Shown here in pieces: positions 1 to 7,124 of a DNA stretch of 17,386 bases; the first letter of the stretch is position 1; each line of letters opens with the position of its first letter. The notes under the pieces were generated by a model. It saw only the letters and a list, made by a program, of their open reading frames with translations. It was not told where the DNA came from and ran no database searches. Source of the DNA: Chitinophagaceae bacterium UBA1946 (GTDB lineage: Bacteria > Bacteroidota > Bacteroidia > Chitinophagales > Chitinophagaceae); NCBI GenBank assembly GCA_002336815.1, contig DDEU01000060.1, forward strand, positions 1 to 17,386, in the 5' to 3' direction. A program made the translations under genes and the position numbers.

Positions 1-1024
1 CGCAACGAACGATACCACCAAAGATATTGATGAGGATCGCTTTTACTTTTGGATCTTTCAGGATGATGCGGAAGCCGGCTTCTACTGTTTGCGCATTGGC
101 TGTACCACCTACGTCCAAAAAGTTGGCCGGTTCACCACCACTTAATTTGATCATATCCATGGTAGCCATTGCAAGCCCGGCACCATTTACCATACAGCCC
201 ACATTGCCATCCAGTTTTACAAAATTGAGGTTGAACTTACCAGCTTCCACTTCGGTAGGATCTTCTTCGCTGATATCCCTTAATGAAGCCACATCAGCAT
301 GACGCATCAGGGCATTTTCATCAACGTTCATTTTGCAATCCACCGCAATGATCTTATCATCGCTAGTTTTAAACAATGGGTTTATTTCAAGCATCGCACA
401 ATCAAGCCCCACGTAAGCAGCGTACAGGTTGGTTACGAATTTTACACAATTCTTAAATGCCTCACCGCCTAATCCAAGGTTGAAAGCGATCTTTCTTGCC
501 TGGAATGGCTGTAATAAACCGCCCGGGTGTATCCACTCTTTAAATATTTTTTCGGGTGTATCATGCGCTACATCTTCGATATTCATACCGCCTTCAGTGC
601 TGTACATTACCACATTTTGTCCTTTGGTACGATCCAGCAAAATAGACAGGTAAAATTCTTTCACCGGGTTGGGCCCTTCATAATAAACATCCTGTGCTAC
701 CAGTACTTTATTTACCAGTTTACCGGCGGGACCGGTTTGAATGGTAACTAATGTACCGCCAATGATATTTTGTGCGATCTGCTTTACATCTTCTGCATTT
801 TTACCAACAGCCACCCCACGTTGTTCTGTACCCGCAATTTTCCCCTTCCCTCTTCCGCCTGCATGTATCTGGGCTTTAACCACCGCAAACCTGCTGCCGT
901 ATTGAGTATGTATCTGGCGGTAAGCTTCTTCGGCTTCGCCGGGAGTATTGCAGGGAACGCCTTCCTGCACGGGCACATTGTACTTTTTAAGTAATTCCTT
1001 GGCCTGGTATTCGTGAAGATTCAT
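1..1024 (-). CDS. sucC: Succinyl-CoA ligase (ADP-forming) beta subunit, 3' end missing
   Basis: This cytoplasmic TCA-cycle enzyme subunit joins succinate and CoA with ATP or GTP turnover, together with an alpha subunit (SucD) that is not in the window. The reverse strand reads openly from the ATG at 1024 to the window edge, about 341 codons. The family is usually 385-400 residues, so roughly the last 50-60 are missing. It begins MNLHEYQAKELL, typical of SucC, followed by the ATP-grasp segment QIHAGGRGKGK near residues 52-62. Later come EINPL and FLDVGGTAN, and the visible part ends at NIFGGIVRC, the conserved start of the ligase domain. The start is chosen because the N-terminus matches the family exactly and a -7-like box lies about 20 bases upstream. 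No frameshift is seen. Recognition is strong. Confidence 0.96.
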   Translation of the reverse strand, partial: MNLHEYQAKELLKKYNVPVQEGVPCNTPGEAEEAYRQIHTQYGSRFAVVKAQIHAGGRGKGKIAGTEQRGVAVGKNAEDVKQIAQNIIGGTLVTIQTGPAGKLVNKVLVAQDVYYEGPNPVKEFYLSILLDRTKGQNVVMYSTEGGMNIEDVAHDTPEKIFKEWIHPGGLLQPFQARKIAFNLGLGGEAFKNCVKFVTNLYAAYVGLDCAMLEINPLFKTSDDKIIAVDCKMNVDENALMRHADVASLRDISEEDPTEVEAGKFNLNFVKLDGNVGCMVNGAGLAMATMDMIKLSGGEPANFLDVGGTANAQTVEAGFRIILKDPKVKAILINIFGGIVRC

Positions 1025-1043
1025 GTTATGAAATTTTAGGTGG

Positions 1044-1051
1044 CGAAGATA
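1044..1051 (-). promoter_or_regulatory. Candidate -7 box of sucC
   Basis: On the minus strand this reads TATCTTCG, one mismatch from the Bacteroidota -7 consensus TAnnTTTG. It sits 19 bases upstream of the sucC ATG, so the leader would be short. No convincing -33 TTG is visible; a perfect inverted repeat (1052-1071) occupies the space just upstream. Confidence 0.45.
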
Positions 1052-1071
1052 GTAAACTGTTTGTAGTTTAC
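1052..1071. repeat. Inverted repeat in the sucC promoter
   Basis: Perfect 7-base arms GTAAACT and AGTTTAC are separated by six bases. The element abuts the candidate sucC -7 box and fills part of the -33 to -7 interval, where a repressor operator would block RNA polymerase. It has no T-tract and is not a terminator. An operator role is inferred from position and symmetry only. Confidence 0.4.
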
Positions 1072-1147
1072 AGACGGTATTTCTCAATTAAAATCAACGC
1101 TTTTAGCAGGATCTGCCCCTTTGATGAGGGAAGGAAGCCCCTGTTTT

Positions 1148-1163
1148 TTAAGAAGTTTCTTAA
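1148..1163. repeat. Palindrome upstream of the porin gene
   Basis: Perfect 7-base arms TTAAGAA and TTCTTAA flank a central GT. It lies 13 bases upstream of the -7 box at 1177-1184, overlapping the position of a -33 element. It may be an operator for a dimeric regulator of the porin gene; AT-richness makes chance occurrence possible. Confidence 0.35.
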
Positions 1164-1176
1164 CAGTATCTTCTCT

Positions 1177-1184
1177 TACCTTTG
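1177..1184 (+). promoter_or_regulatory. Candidate -7 box of the porin gene
   Basis: TACCTTTG is a perfect match to TAnnTTTG and is followed by C, as is common in this phylum. It lies 76 bases before the porin ATG, predicting a leader of about 70 bases. The -33 region has only a weak TTTC match, overlapped by the palindrome at 1148-1163. Confidence 0.55.
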
Positions 1185-1260
1185 CCACTCATTTTTACAA
1201 TTGATTTTGATAACGCCGAAATGCTGTGAGATACACAGCCTGTGAAACAGTACTGACCGG

Positions 1261-3300
1261 ATGAACAAACTGCTGCTTACATTTTTACTGGTGCTGCTCT
1301 TTAATTACTGCTTTTCGCAGCAGGGTGATGTATTGCCCAACCGCATGCCCGGCAATGTGGGCAACCGTACCGGCACCAATAATCTGCCGGGGGCCAAAAA
1401 GGATAGTATCGGTTTTGAGCACCGCAATGATGCCAAAGATTCCATTACGATCTCTTTCCGCTACCTTGATTCGCTGAGAAGCCTGCGGTTGGACACCAGC
1501 ATCAACGATTTTTACAAATATTATTCGGTGCCTTACACCCTGCAGTTTTTAGGTAATAGTGGTGCGGCCGGTTACTCCCTCATCTTTTCGCCCGTTACCA
1601 AAACAGGCATCGATCCGGGTTTTCATGCTTTTGATGCCTACCGGTACACTGTAGAAAGCAGCCGCTTTTTTAAAACCACCAAACCGTTAACGCAGATCAA
1701 TTATCAACTGGCTTCCGGCAAGGAGCAAATGATAAAGATCCTTCACACGCAAAACCCGAAGCCCAATCTTAATTTCGGTTTTGAATACCGGCTGCTGAAT
1801 GCGCCAGGCTTTTTTGTAAATCAAAATACCAACCATTCCAATTACAGGTTATTCAGCAATTACCAGGGAAAGAGAAAACGCTATGCGGCTTATTTTTTCA
1901 TCATGGGTAATTCCATTAAAAACTCGGAGAATGGCGGCATGAAGAGCAATGCCTATCTCGACACGCCCATCTACAACAAGCGGTTTGCGATACCGGTGAA
2001 CCTTTCTTTTTTTAAAGAATATGTGAGCAATCCTTTTAACAGTTTTGTATCTACCGGCAATAAAGACAAAGATTTCACTTTTTTCCTGCGGCAGAGTTAT
2101 GATATCGGCAAAAAAGATTCGGTAGAAGTAAATGATTCCACTACGGAGTACCTGTTTTATTCAAAACTCCGGTTTCAGCATACATTCACTTATACCAATA
2201 GCAACTACACTTATATTGATACAGTGCTTTCTTCGCAGGGAAGACGGATCATTGACTCCGCCATCTACCAGGACTGGTATGATACCAGTGTGCTGCAGTC
2301 AAGAAAATTATTCCAGTTAACCGATGCCTGGAAAACCATCAGCAATGATTTTTCGATACTGCAATTTCCAGACACGAAGAACTCAGGGCAATATCTGCTG
2401 GCAGGTGCCAGGCTCGAAAATATCCAGGGTAGTTTTTCGTCGGGCAAAAAAACTTTTTACAATGTGATCCTGCATGGCGAATACCGCAATAAAACAAGAA
2501 ATAAGTTGTGGGATATCCTGGCAAGAGGAGAATTTTATCTTACCGGTTTTAACAGCGGCGACTACAGCGCTTACGCAAATCTCTCCAGGTTCTTCAGCAA
2601 ACGGTGGGGTAATGTGAGCGTATTGTTTCATAACATCAACCGCAGCCCTTCCTATATTTTCAACATCAATTCTTCTTTTAATTTTGGTAACGGCGGGTCG
2701 CTGGCAAAAGAGAATATCAGCATTATTAAAGTAACAGCAGACAATCCTTTTGTGAACCTTTCTGCCGCCAACTATCTTATTACCAATTACACCTACTTTA
2801 CAGGTTACTATAAAACCGACCAGTTCAGCCGCATCATCAACCTGCTGCAGTTAAGTGCCTCAAAAAAATTCAGGCTCACGAAAAGATGGAACCTTTACAG
2901 TGAAGCCACGGTGCAGCTTACCGATGCTGCTTCGCCGGTGAGGGTGCCGCTTATTTTCACCAGGAACAGGCTGGCATACGAAGGCGTATTTTTCAAGAAC
3001 CTTAACCTGAGTACGGGTATTGAGGTGCGATATTACACACCTTACAAAGGATATGATTATTCTCCAGTGATGGGCCAGTTCTTTCCGCAGGATAAATTCA
3101 GCATCAGCAACCGCCCGGATGTAAATGCCTTTCTTCATTTCCGCATCAGGTCGTTTACCGGTTATATCAGGGCCGACAATTTAAACAGCATCGATTTTGC
3201 GGATGGCTTTGGCTTTACAAAAAGCAATTTTGCAGCACCTCACTATATTTATCCCGGACTGATGACGAGGTTTGGCATTCAGTGGAATTTTGTGAACTAA
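1261..3300 (+). CDS. Putative outer-membrane porin (Porin_10-like)
   Basis: The 679-residue product begins with a signal peptide (MNKLLLTFLLVLLFNYCFSQ, residues 1-20). The rest is rich in aromatic residues with alternating polar and hydrophobic stretches, as in large beta-barrels, and it ends at WNFVN. The N-terminal half resembles the Bacteroidota 'putative porin' family: a short disordered segment, then the SVPYTLQFLGNSG-like and NFGFEYRLLNAPGFF-like stretches I associate with that family. It would form an outer-membrane channel; no substrate can be read from the sequence. The gene stands alone, divergent from sucC. The ATG start gives a textbook signal peptide. A 97-base gap without a terminator separates it from the next gene, so some readthrough into the metal module is possible. 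Confidence 0.8.
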   Translation: MNKLLLTFLLVLLFNYCFSQQGDVLPNRMPGNVGNRTGTNNLPGAKKDSIGFEHRNDAKDSITISFRYLDSLRSLRLDTSINDFYKYYSVPYTLQFLGNSGAAGYSLIFSPVTKTGIDPGFHAFDAYRYTVESSRFFKTTKPLTQINYQLASGKEQMIKILHTQNPKPNLNFGFEYRLLNAPGFFVNQNTNHSNYRLFSNYQGKRKRYAAYFFIMGNSIKNSENGGMKSNAYLDTPIYNKRFAIPVNLSFFKEYVSNPFNSFVSTGNKDKDFTFFLRQSYDIGKKDSVEVNDSTTEYLFYSKLRFQHTFTYTNSNYTYIDTVLSSQGRRIIDSAIYQDWYDTSVLQSRKLFQLTDAWKTISNDFSILQFPDTKNSGQYLLAGARLENIQGSFSSGKKTFYNVILHGEYRNKTRNKLWDILARGEFYLTGFNSGDYSAYANLSRFFSKRWGNVSVLFHNINRSPSYIFNINSSFNFGNGGSLAKENISIIKVTADNPFVNLSAANYLITNYTYFTGYYKTDQFSRIINLLQLSASKKFRLTKRWNLYSEATVQLTDAASPVRVPLIFTRNRLAYEGVFFKNLNLSTGIEVRYYTPYKGYDYSPVMGQFFPQDKFSISNRPDVNAFLHFRIRSFTGYIRADNLNSIDFADGFGFTKSNFAAPHYIYPGLMTRFGIQWNFVN

Positions 3301-3327
3301 GTAATGCTTTTCATGAACCCCGTCATA

Positions 3328-3344
3328 CTGTTAAAAGATAACAG
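3328..3344. repeat. Inverted repeat upstream of the HYC_CC_PP gene
   Basis: Perfect arms CTGTTA and TAACAG are separated by AAAGA. It is 27 bases after the porin stop and 37 bases before the -7 box at 3382. There is no following T-tract, so a terminator is unlikely. The position would suit an activator site or simply a weak RNA hairpin. Confidence 0.3.
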
Positions 3345-3381
3345 ATGAGTTCAATCAGCATTTTATCTGCGATAAAGCTTT

Positions 3382-3389
3382 TACCTTTG
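3382..3389 (+). promoter_or_regulatory. -7 box abutting the HYC_CC_PP start codon
   Basis: TACCTTTG matches TAnnTTTG perfectly and ends eight bases before the ATG at 3398. With transcription usually starting 5-8 bases after this element, the mRNA would be leaderless or nearly so. The -33 region offers only a weak TTTT at 3361-3364. Confidence 0.55.
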
Positions 3390-3397
3390 TATACGAA

Positions 3398-3784
3398 ATG
3401 AAAAAGATCCTTGTCGCCATATTGGCTTTTTTATACCTCGGTGTATCTTCCGGCGTTGCCATGGAAATTCACTACTGCATGGGTAAAAAAGCCGGTGTTG
3501 AATTCTATGGCAAGGATGACGACAAGTGTGGCAAATGCGGTATGAAGGAAAAGAAATCAGGTTGCTGCAATGATGAACACAAGTTTTACAAATTAAATGA
3601 TTCTCATAAAAATGTTTCGAACGACCTCAGTTTTGAAGCACCGTTTGTAGCCTTTGAGCAAATATTTCCTGCATACCATCCGGCATTCATAAATGATCCG
3701 CTGGCAAATAATTTCGCCAATCACTCTCCCCCATTTAACTACCGGCCTTCTGCCTGTATCATGAATTGTGTTTTCAGATTATAG
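3398..3784 (+). CDS. HYC_CC_PP-like exported Cys-rich protein
   Basis: This 128-residue protein has a signal sequence over about residues 1-21 (MKKILVAILAFLYLG). It carries the three motifs that name the HYC_CC_PP family: HYC at 25-27, CC at 56-57 and PP at 111-112, and ends with the NCVFRL tail seen in such proteins. An extra CGKCGM at 44-49 resembles the CxxCGM half-site of the heavy-metal-binding domains in the next gene. Cysteines at 120 and 124 add to a likely soft-metal site. The family's biochemistry is, to my knowledge, not established; its neighbourhood with metal receptors suggests periplasmic or outer-membrane copper handling. It opens the four-gene metal module and has its own -7 box directly before the start. 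The family call is confident; the function is inferred. Confidence 0.85.
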   Translation: MKKILVAILAFLYLGVSSGVAMEIHYCMGKKAGVEFYGKDDDKCGKCGMKEKKSGCCNDEHKFYKLNDSHKNVSNDLSFEAPFVAFEQIFPAYHPAFINDPLANNFANHSPPFNYRPSACIMNCVFRL

Positions 3785-3881
3785 GATAAACTGATTTCTT
3801 TTCCCTGCATCCCTGGTGCCGGTTGAATGTGCCCGTGCACATCGAAACAGTCAATTTTATTTACCTGAAAAAATACATACA

Positions 3882-4313
3882 ATGAAAAAGCTATTGATAA
3901 TTTGTATCGCTCTGTTAACAGCGACAGTAAGCTTTGCTCAAAAAGCAAAAAATAATCCTGCCGCAAAAGCGCATTCAAATATCCCTGCTACTTATACCTG
4001 CCCGATGCACCCCGAAGTACAGATGGACAAAGACGGCAATTGCCCCAAATGCGGCATGAGCCTAACCGCTTCCAAAAAAGAACAGTTGAAACAAAAGGTT
4101 ACCAAAACCTATCGTTGCCCAATGCACAGCGAAGTAGTAAGCGACAGTGCAGGCACCTGCAGCAAATGCGGCATGCACTTACAGGCTTCAAAAAAAGAAC
4201 AAATGAAGATGAAGCTGGTGAGTGGTTATTCCTGCCCAATGCACCCGGGCGAAAAAAGCAAAACGCCGGGCAAATGTTCCCAATGTGGAATGGATCTTAC
4301 AAAGAAAAATTAA
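3882..4313 (+). CDS. Secreted protein with three heavy-metal-binding repeats
   Basis: The 143-residue product has a signal peptide (MKKLLIICIALLTATVSFAQ) and then three copies of the heavy-metal-binding domain best known from the N-termini of copper ATPases and CusB-type proteins: CPMHPEV...CPKCGM (40-59), CPMHSEV...CSKCGM (79-98) and CPMHPGE...CSQCGM (118-137). The first cysteines are exactly 39 residues apart. The first two units are followed by the near-identical linkers ASKKEQLK and ASKKEQMK. Each unit offers Cys, Met and His ligands, so a soluble metal buffer or chaperone for copper or a similar soft metal is likely. The reading frame is open upstream to 3816, but the ATG at 3882 is preferred because it begins the signal peptide directly. 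Gaps to both neighbours are about 100 bases. Confidence 0.88.
   Translation: MKKLLIICIALLTATVSFAQKAKNNPAAKAHSNIPATYTCPMHPEVQMDKDGNCPKCGMSLTASKKEQLKQKVTKTYRCPMHSEVVSDSAGTCSKCGMHLQASKKEQMKMKLVSGYSCPMHPGEKSKTPGKCSQCGMDLTKKN
3993..4298 (+). repeat. Three tandem 117-bp coding repeats (39 residues each)
   Basis: The metal-binding units and their linkers repeat with an exact 117-base period (cysteine codons at 3999, 4116 and 4233). Units 1 and 2 are the closer pair, sharing CSKCGM/CPKCGM, the ASKKEQ linker and long DNA identities; unit 3 has a different core (PGEKSKTPGK) and no linker. The pattern indicates internal duplication of one domain. Confidence 0.85.
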
Positions 4314-4360
4314 TTGATACTGATGAACGGGCAGTATTAAAACACTGGCACTGGTAACTT

Positions 4361-4394
4361 TTTGCCAAACACAATGTGACGGTTTCTAATATTG
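4361..4394 (+). promoter_or_regulatory. Candidate promoter of the HMA-TonB receptor
   Basis: TTTG at 4361-4364 could serve as the -33 element. TAATATTG at 4387-4394, one mismatch from TAnnTTTG, could be the -7, with 22 bases between them, within the usual 17-23. This predicts transcription starting near 4400, about 18 bases before the ATG. A second TAATATTGC at 4409-4417 touches the start codon. Confidence 0.4.
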
Positions 4395-4417
4395 CCTCTT
4401 CCTAAAAATAATATTGC
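4387..4417 (+). repeat. Direct repeat TAATATTGC, 22-bp period
   Basis: Two perfect copies of TAATATTGC (4387-4395 and 4409-4417) lie 22 bases apart, the second ending at the ATG of the receptor gene. The spacing is two 11-base steps, the register used by OmpR-family regulators. The same 9-mer occurs at 9010-9018 before the response-regulator gene. It may instead be a duplicated -7 element. Confidence 0.4.
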
Positions 4418-7021
4418 ATGAAACCTATAAAATTTTTCTTCCTGCTATTATGCGCTGCGGTTGCACTTCCAACTTATGCCCAAACAACGCAGGGCAGGGA
4501 TACTTCGGTAACCTTTAAAGTATCGGGTGTTTGCGAACAATGTAAAGACCGGATCGAAAATGCGGTAAAAATAAAAGGGGTGCGTTCGGGTGTGTGGGAT
4601 GTAGACAGCAAACTGCTTACCCTGGCATACGACCCATCAAAAGTGAACCTGCAAAAAATACAAAACAAGATCGTAGCAGCCGGTCATGATATTGATGAGA
4701 AGAAAGCTAACATCAGCGTGTACACTAATTTGCCGGCCTGCTGCCACTACCGGGAAATTGATGATGAGAGCCGGGAATCAATGTCACATACTGACACTGC
4801 CACAACTGCCCTTAACAGCGAAACGACTTCCGGCTCTATAGCTGGCCGTTTTGTAAAAGGCGTTGTACTGGAAAGCAATCAACAGGGAACATTTAAACCA
4901 CTGGCCGGTGCCACAGTGATATGGCTGCACTCAGGCGCAGGAACTGCAACGGATTCAACCGGCGTTTTTGCGATCCGGCAAACCGATGCCGAAAAAAGAT
5001 TGGTGGTGAGCTATGCCGGCTACAAGCCGGATACGATCACAGTAAGTGATCAGCATGAACTGAAGATCATCCTTGCAACCGGCAACCAATTGAAAGAAGT
5101 GTTGATCACATCAAAGCAGCGTTCCTCTTATCTTTCTGCGTTAAGCCCCATCCGCACACAGATCATGAACGAAAGAGAATTGTTTAAAGCTGCCTGTTGC
5201 AACCTGAGTGAAAGCTTTGAAACAAACCCTTCAGTAGATGTATCGTACAATGATGCGGTTACGGGATCCAAACAAATTCAATTGCTTGGCTTAAGTGGCA
5301 ACTACACCCAGCTCACCGTAGAAAACCTGCCTGGACCAAGAGGGATCGCCACCGCACTTGGCTTAAATTCTATTGCCGGATCGTGGATCGAATCGATCCA
5401 GCTCTCAAAAGGAACGGGTTCTGTGGTAAATGGTTACGAGAGCATTGCAGGACAGATCAATGTAGAATTGAAAAAACCGGAAAAGAGCGAACAACTTTTT
5501 GCCAATGCATATATCAATGATTTTGGCAAAACAGACCTCAACCTGAATCTCTCCCAAAAGATCGGTGCAAAATGGTCGACAGCACTTTTATTGCACGATG
5601 ATTTTTTGAACAACAGCAAGATTGATTTTAATAAGGATGGATTCAGGGACCAGCCGACAGGCAACCAGTTCAGCATGGTGAACCGCTGGAAGTTTGAGGA
5701 CGGAAAAGGAATTATTGCACAATTCGGTATTAAGTTACTGAACGATAAAAAAACGGGCGGTGAAACCGGCTTTGATGCGGCCACCGATAAATTAACGAAT
5801 AACAAATATGGTCTTGGCATCAATACAAAGCGCTACGAAGTTTTTGCAAAGATCGGATACGTGTTTCCTGAAAAAAAATACAAGAGCATTGGTTTGCAAC
5901 TGGCGGGCATCGATCACCGGCAGGATTCTTATTTTGGTTTAACAACATACAATGCAACACAAAAAAGTATTTACAGCAATCTCATTTACCAGTCCCTCAT
6001 CAACAATACCAATCACAAATTCAGAACGGGCATCAGTTTCCAGTACGACCAGTACAAGGAAGACTACAATGCCCTTCGTTTTAAAAGAACAGAAGCCGTG
6101 CCCGGAGCCTTTTTTGAATACACCTACGACTATTTAAAGAAACTAAGTGTTGTAGCAGGCATCCGCACCGATCACAATAATTTATTTGGATGGTTTGTAA
6201 CACCCAGGCTCAATGTAAAGTATGAACCGGTAACAGGTACCACCTTTCACCTCAGTGCAGGAAGGGGACAACGCACGGCCAATATCTTTGCAGAAAATAC
6301 CAGTGTACTGGTAAGTGCCAGGCAGGTGATCATCAACAGTGCAGCAGCGGGAAAAGCTTACGGACTTGACCCTGAAGTGGCCTGGAACAAGGGTATCAGC
6401 ATTGATCAGAAATTTAAATTGTTTACAAGAGATGCGCTGTTAAGTGTAGATTTTTTCAGGAATGATTTTACCAACCAGGTGATCACCGATATGGAAACTG
6501 TACGACTGGTAAAATTTTATAACCTGGCGGGAAAGTCATACTCCAATAGCCTGCAGGCAGAGATCAGTTTTGAGCCGGTGAAAAAATTAGATATCAGGAT
6601 GGCTTACCGTTATTTTGATGTAAAAGCTACCATTGACGGCAAATTACAGCAGCGGCCGTTCATCGCCGGCAACAGGGCATTTGCCAACCTTGCCTATGCC
6701 TGGAGTGGATGGAAATTTGACTACACGATCAGCTACAACGGCAAAAAAAGAATTCCATCAACAGCGGGTAATCCACCAGGCTACCAGCGGGAACAATTCA
6801 GTCCGGCCTATGTTATGATGGGAGCGCAGGTAACCAAATCATTCGGTAAGAATAACCCGGTTGATTTTTACATTGGGGTTGAGAACATGACGAACTTCTT
6901 TCAAAAAGATGTGATCGTGGCGGCTGATCAGCCCTTTAGTCCTTACTTTGATGCGTCATTGGTATGGGGACCGGTTTCAGGAAGAATGTTCTACGCAGGA
7001 TGGAGATTGAAGATCAAATAG
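4418..7021 (+). CDS. TonB-dependent receptor with N-terminal HMA domain
   Basis: This 867-residue outer-membrane receptor probably imports a metal or metal complex using TonB energy. Order: signal peptide (1-22, ending TYAQ); an HMA-type metal-binding domain (about 29-97) with the CxxC pair C39-E-Q-C42 and a GHDID end; a CC pair at 108-109 in LPACCHYR; a carboxypeptidase-D regulatory-like domain (about 145-220, with AGATV, DSTGVF and YAGYKP); a plug (about 240-350) with KAACCNLSESF, CC at 259-260; and a C-terminal barrel. The AACCNLSESF plug segment is one I associate with Bacteroidota receptors near copper genes. HMA domains there are often separate small secreted proteins, so this looks like a fusion. 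Copper is the likeliest substrate but is inferred. Gap to the thioredoxin: 99 bases. Confidence 0.9.
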   Translation: MKPIKFFFLLLCAAVALPTYAQTTQGRDTSVTFKVSGVCEQCKDRIENAVKIKGVRSGVWDVDSKLLTLAYDPSKVNLQKIQNKIVAAGHDIDEKKANISVYTNLPACCHYREIDDESRESMSHTDTATTALNSETTSGSIAGRFVKGVVLESNQQGTFKPLAGATVIWLHSGAGTATDSTGVFAIRQTDAEKRLVVSYAGYKPDTITVSDQHELKIILATGNQLKEVLITSKQRSSYLSALSPIRTQIMNERELFKAACCNLSESFETNPSVDVSYNDAVTGSKQIQLLGLSGNYTQLTVENLPGPRGIATALGLNSIAGSWIESIQLSKGTGSVVNGYESIAGQINVELKKPEKSEQLFANAYINDFGKTDLNLNLSQKIGAKWSTALLLHDDFLNNSKIDFNKDGFRDQPTGNQFSMVNRWKFEDGKGIIAQFGIKLLNDKKTGGETGFDAATDKLTNNKYGLGINTKRYEVFAKIGYVFPEKKYKSIGLQLAGIDHRQDSYFGLTTYNATQKSIYSNLIYQSLINNTNHKFRTGISFQYDQYKEDYNALRFKRTEAVPGAFFEYTYDYLKKLSVVAGIRTDHNNLFGWFVTPRLNVKYEPVTGTTFHLSAGRGQRTANIFAENTSVLVSARQVIINSAAAGKAYGLDPEVAWNKGISIDQKFKLFTRDALLSVDFFRNDFTNQVITDMETVRLVKFYNLAGKSYSNSLQAEISFEPVKKLDIRMAYRYFDVKATIDGKLQQRPFIAGNRAFANLAYAWSGWKFDYTISYNGKKRIPSTAGNPPGYQREQFSPAYVMMGAQVTKSFGKNNPVDFYIGVENMTNFFQKDVIVAADQPFSPYFDASLVWGPVSGRMFYAGWRLKIK

Positions 7022-7064
7022 TTTATTTTTATAAAGACGACGTACCCGAATACAGATTTAAATC

Positions 7065-7124
7065 ATGAAGAAAATATTTCTATTCATACTATCACTCTTT
7101 CAAAAAAAAAATTGTTGCAAATGA
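7065..7124 (+). CDS. Possible 19-codon leader ORF overlapping the thioredoxin start
   Basis: The ATG at 7065 opens MKKIFLFILSLFQKKNCCK followed by TGA. The stop shares ATGA (7121-7124) with the ATG of the thioredoxin gene, a classic coupling overlap. The peptide is a hydrophobic stretch ending in Lys-rich Asn-Cys-Cys-Lys. A run of ten A residues (7102-7111) lies within it; one extra A would join the two frames into a longer thioredoxin precursor. It may be a regulatory leader peptide, a slippage-controlled extension, the relic of an older start, or chance. Nothing similar is recognised with certainty. Confidence 0.35.
   Translation: MKKIFLFILSLFQKKNCCK

Noticed and set aside
3816..3881. Longer start for the triple metal-binding protein at 3816
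   Set aside because: It would put 22 polar residues before a standard signal peptide that starts at the ATG at 3882.
5434..5823. 129-codon minus-strand frame inside the TonB receptor gene
   Set aside because: Shadow of the receptor reading frame; composition is not protein-like and no start signal is near.
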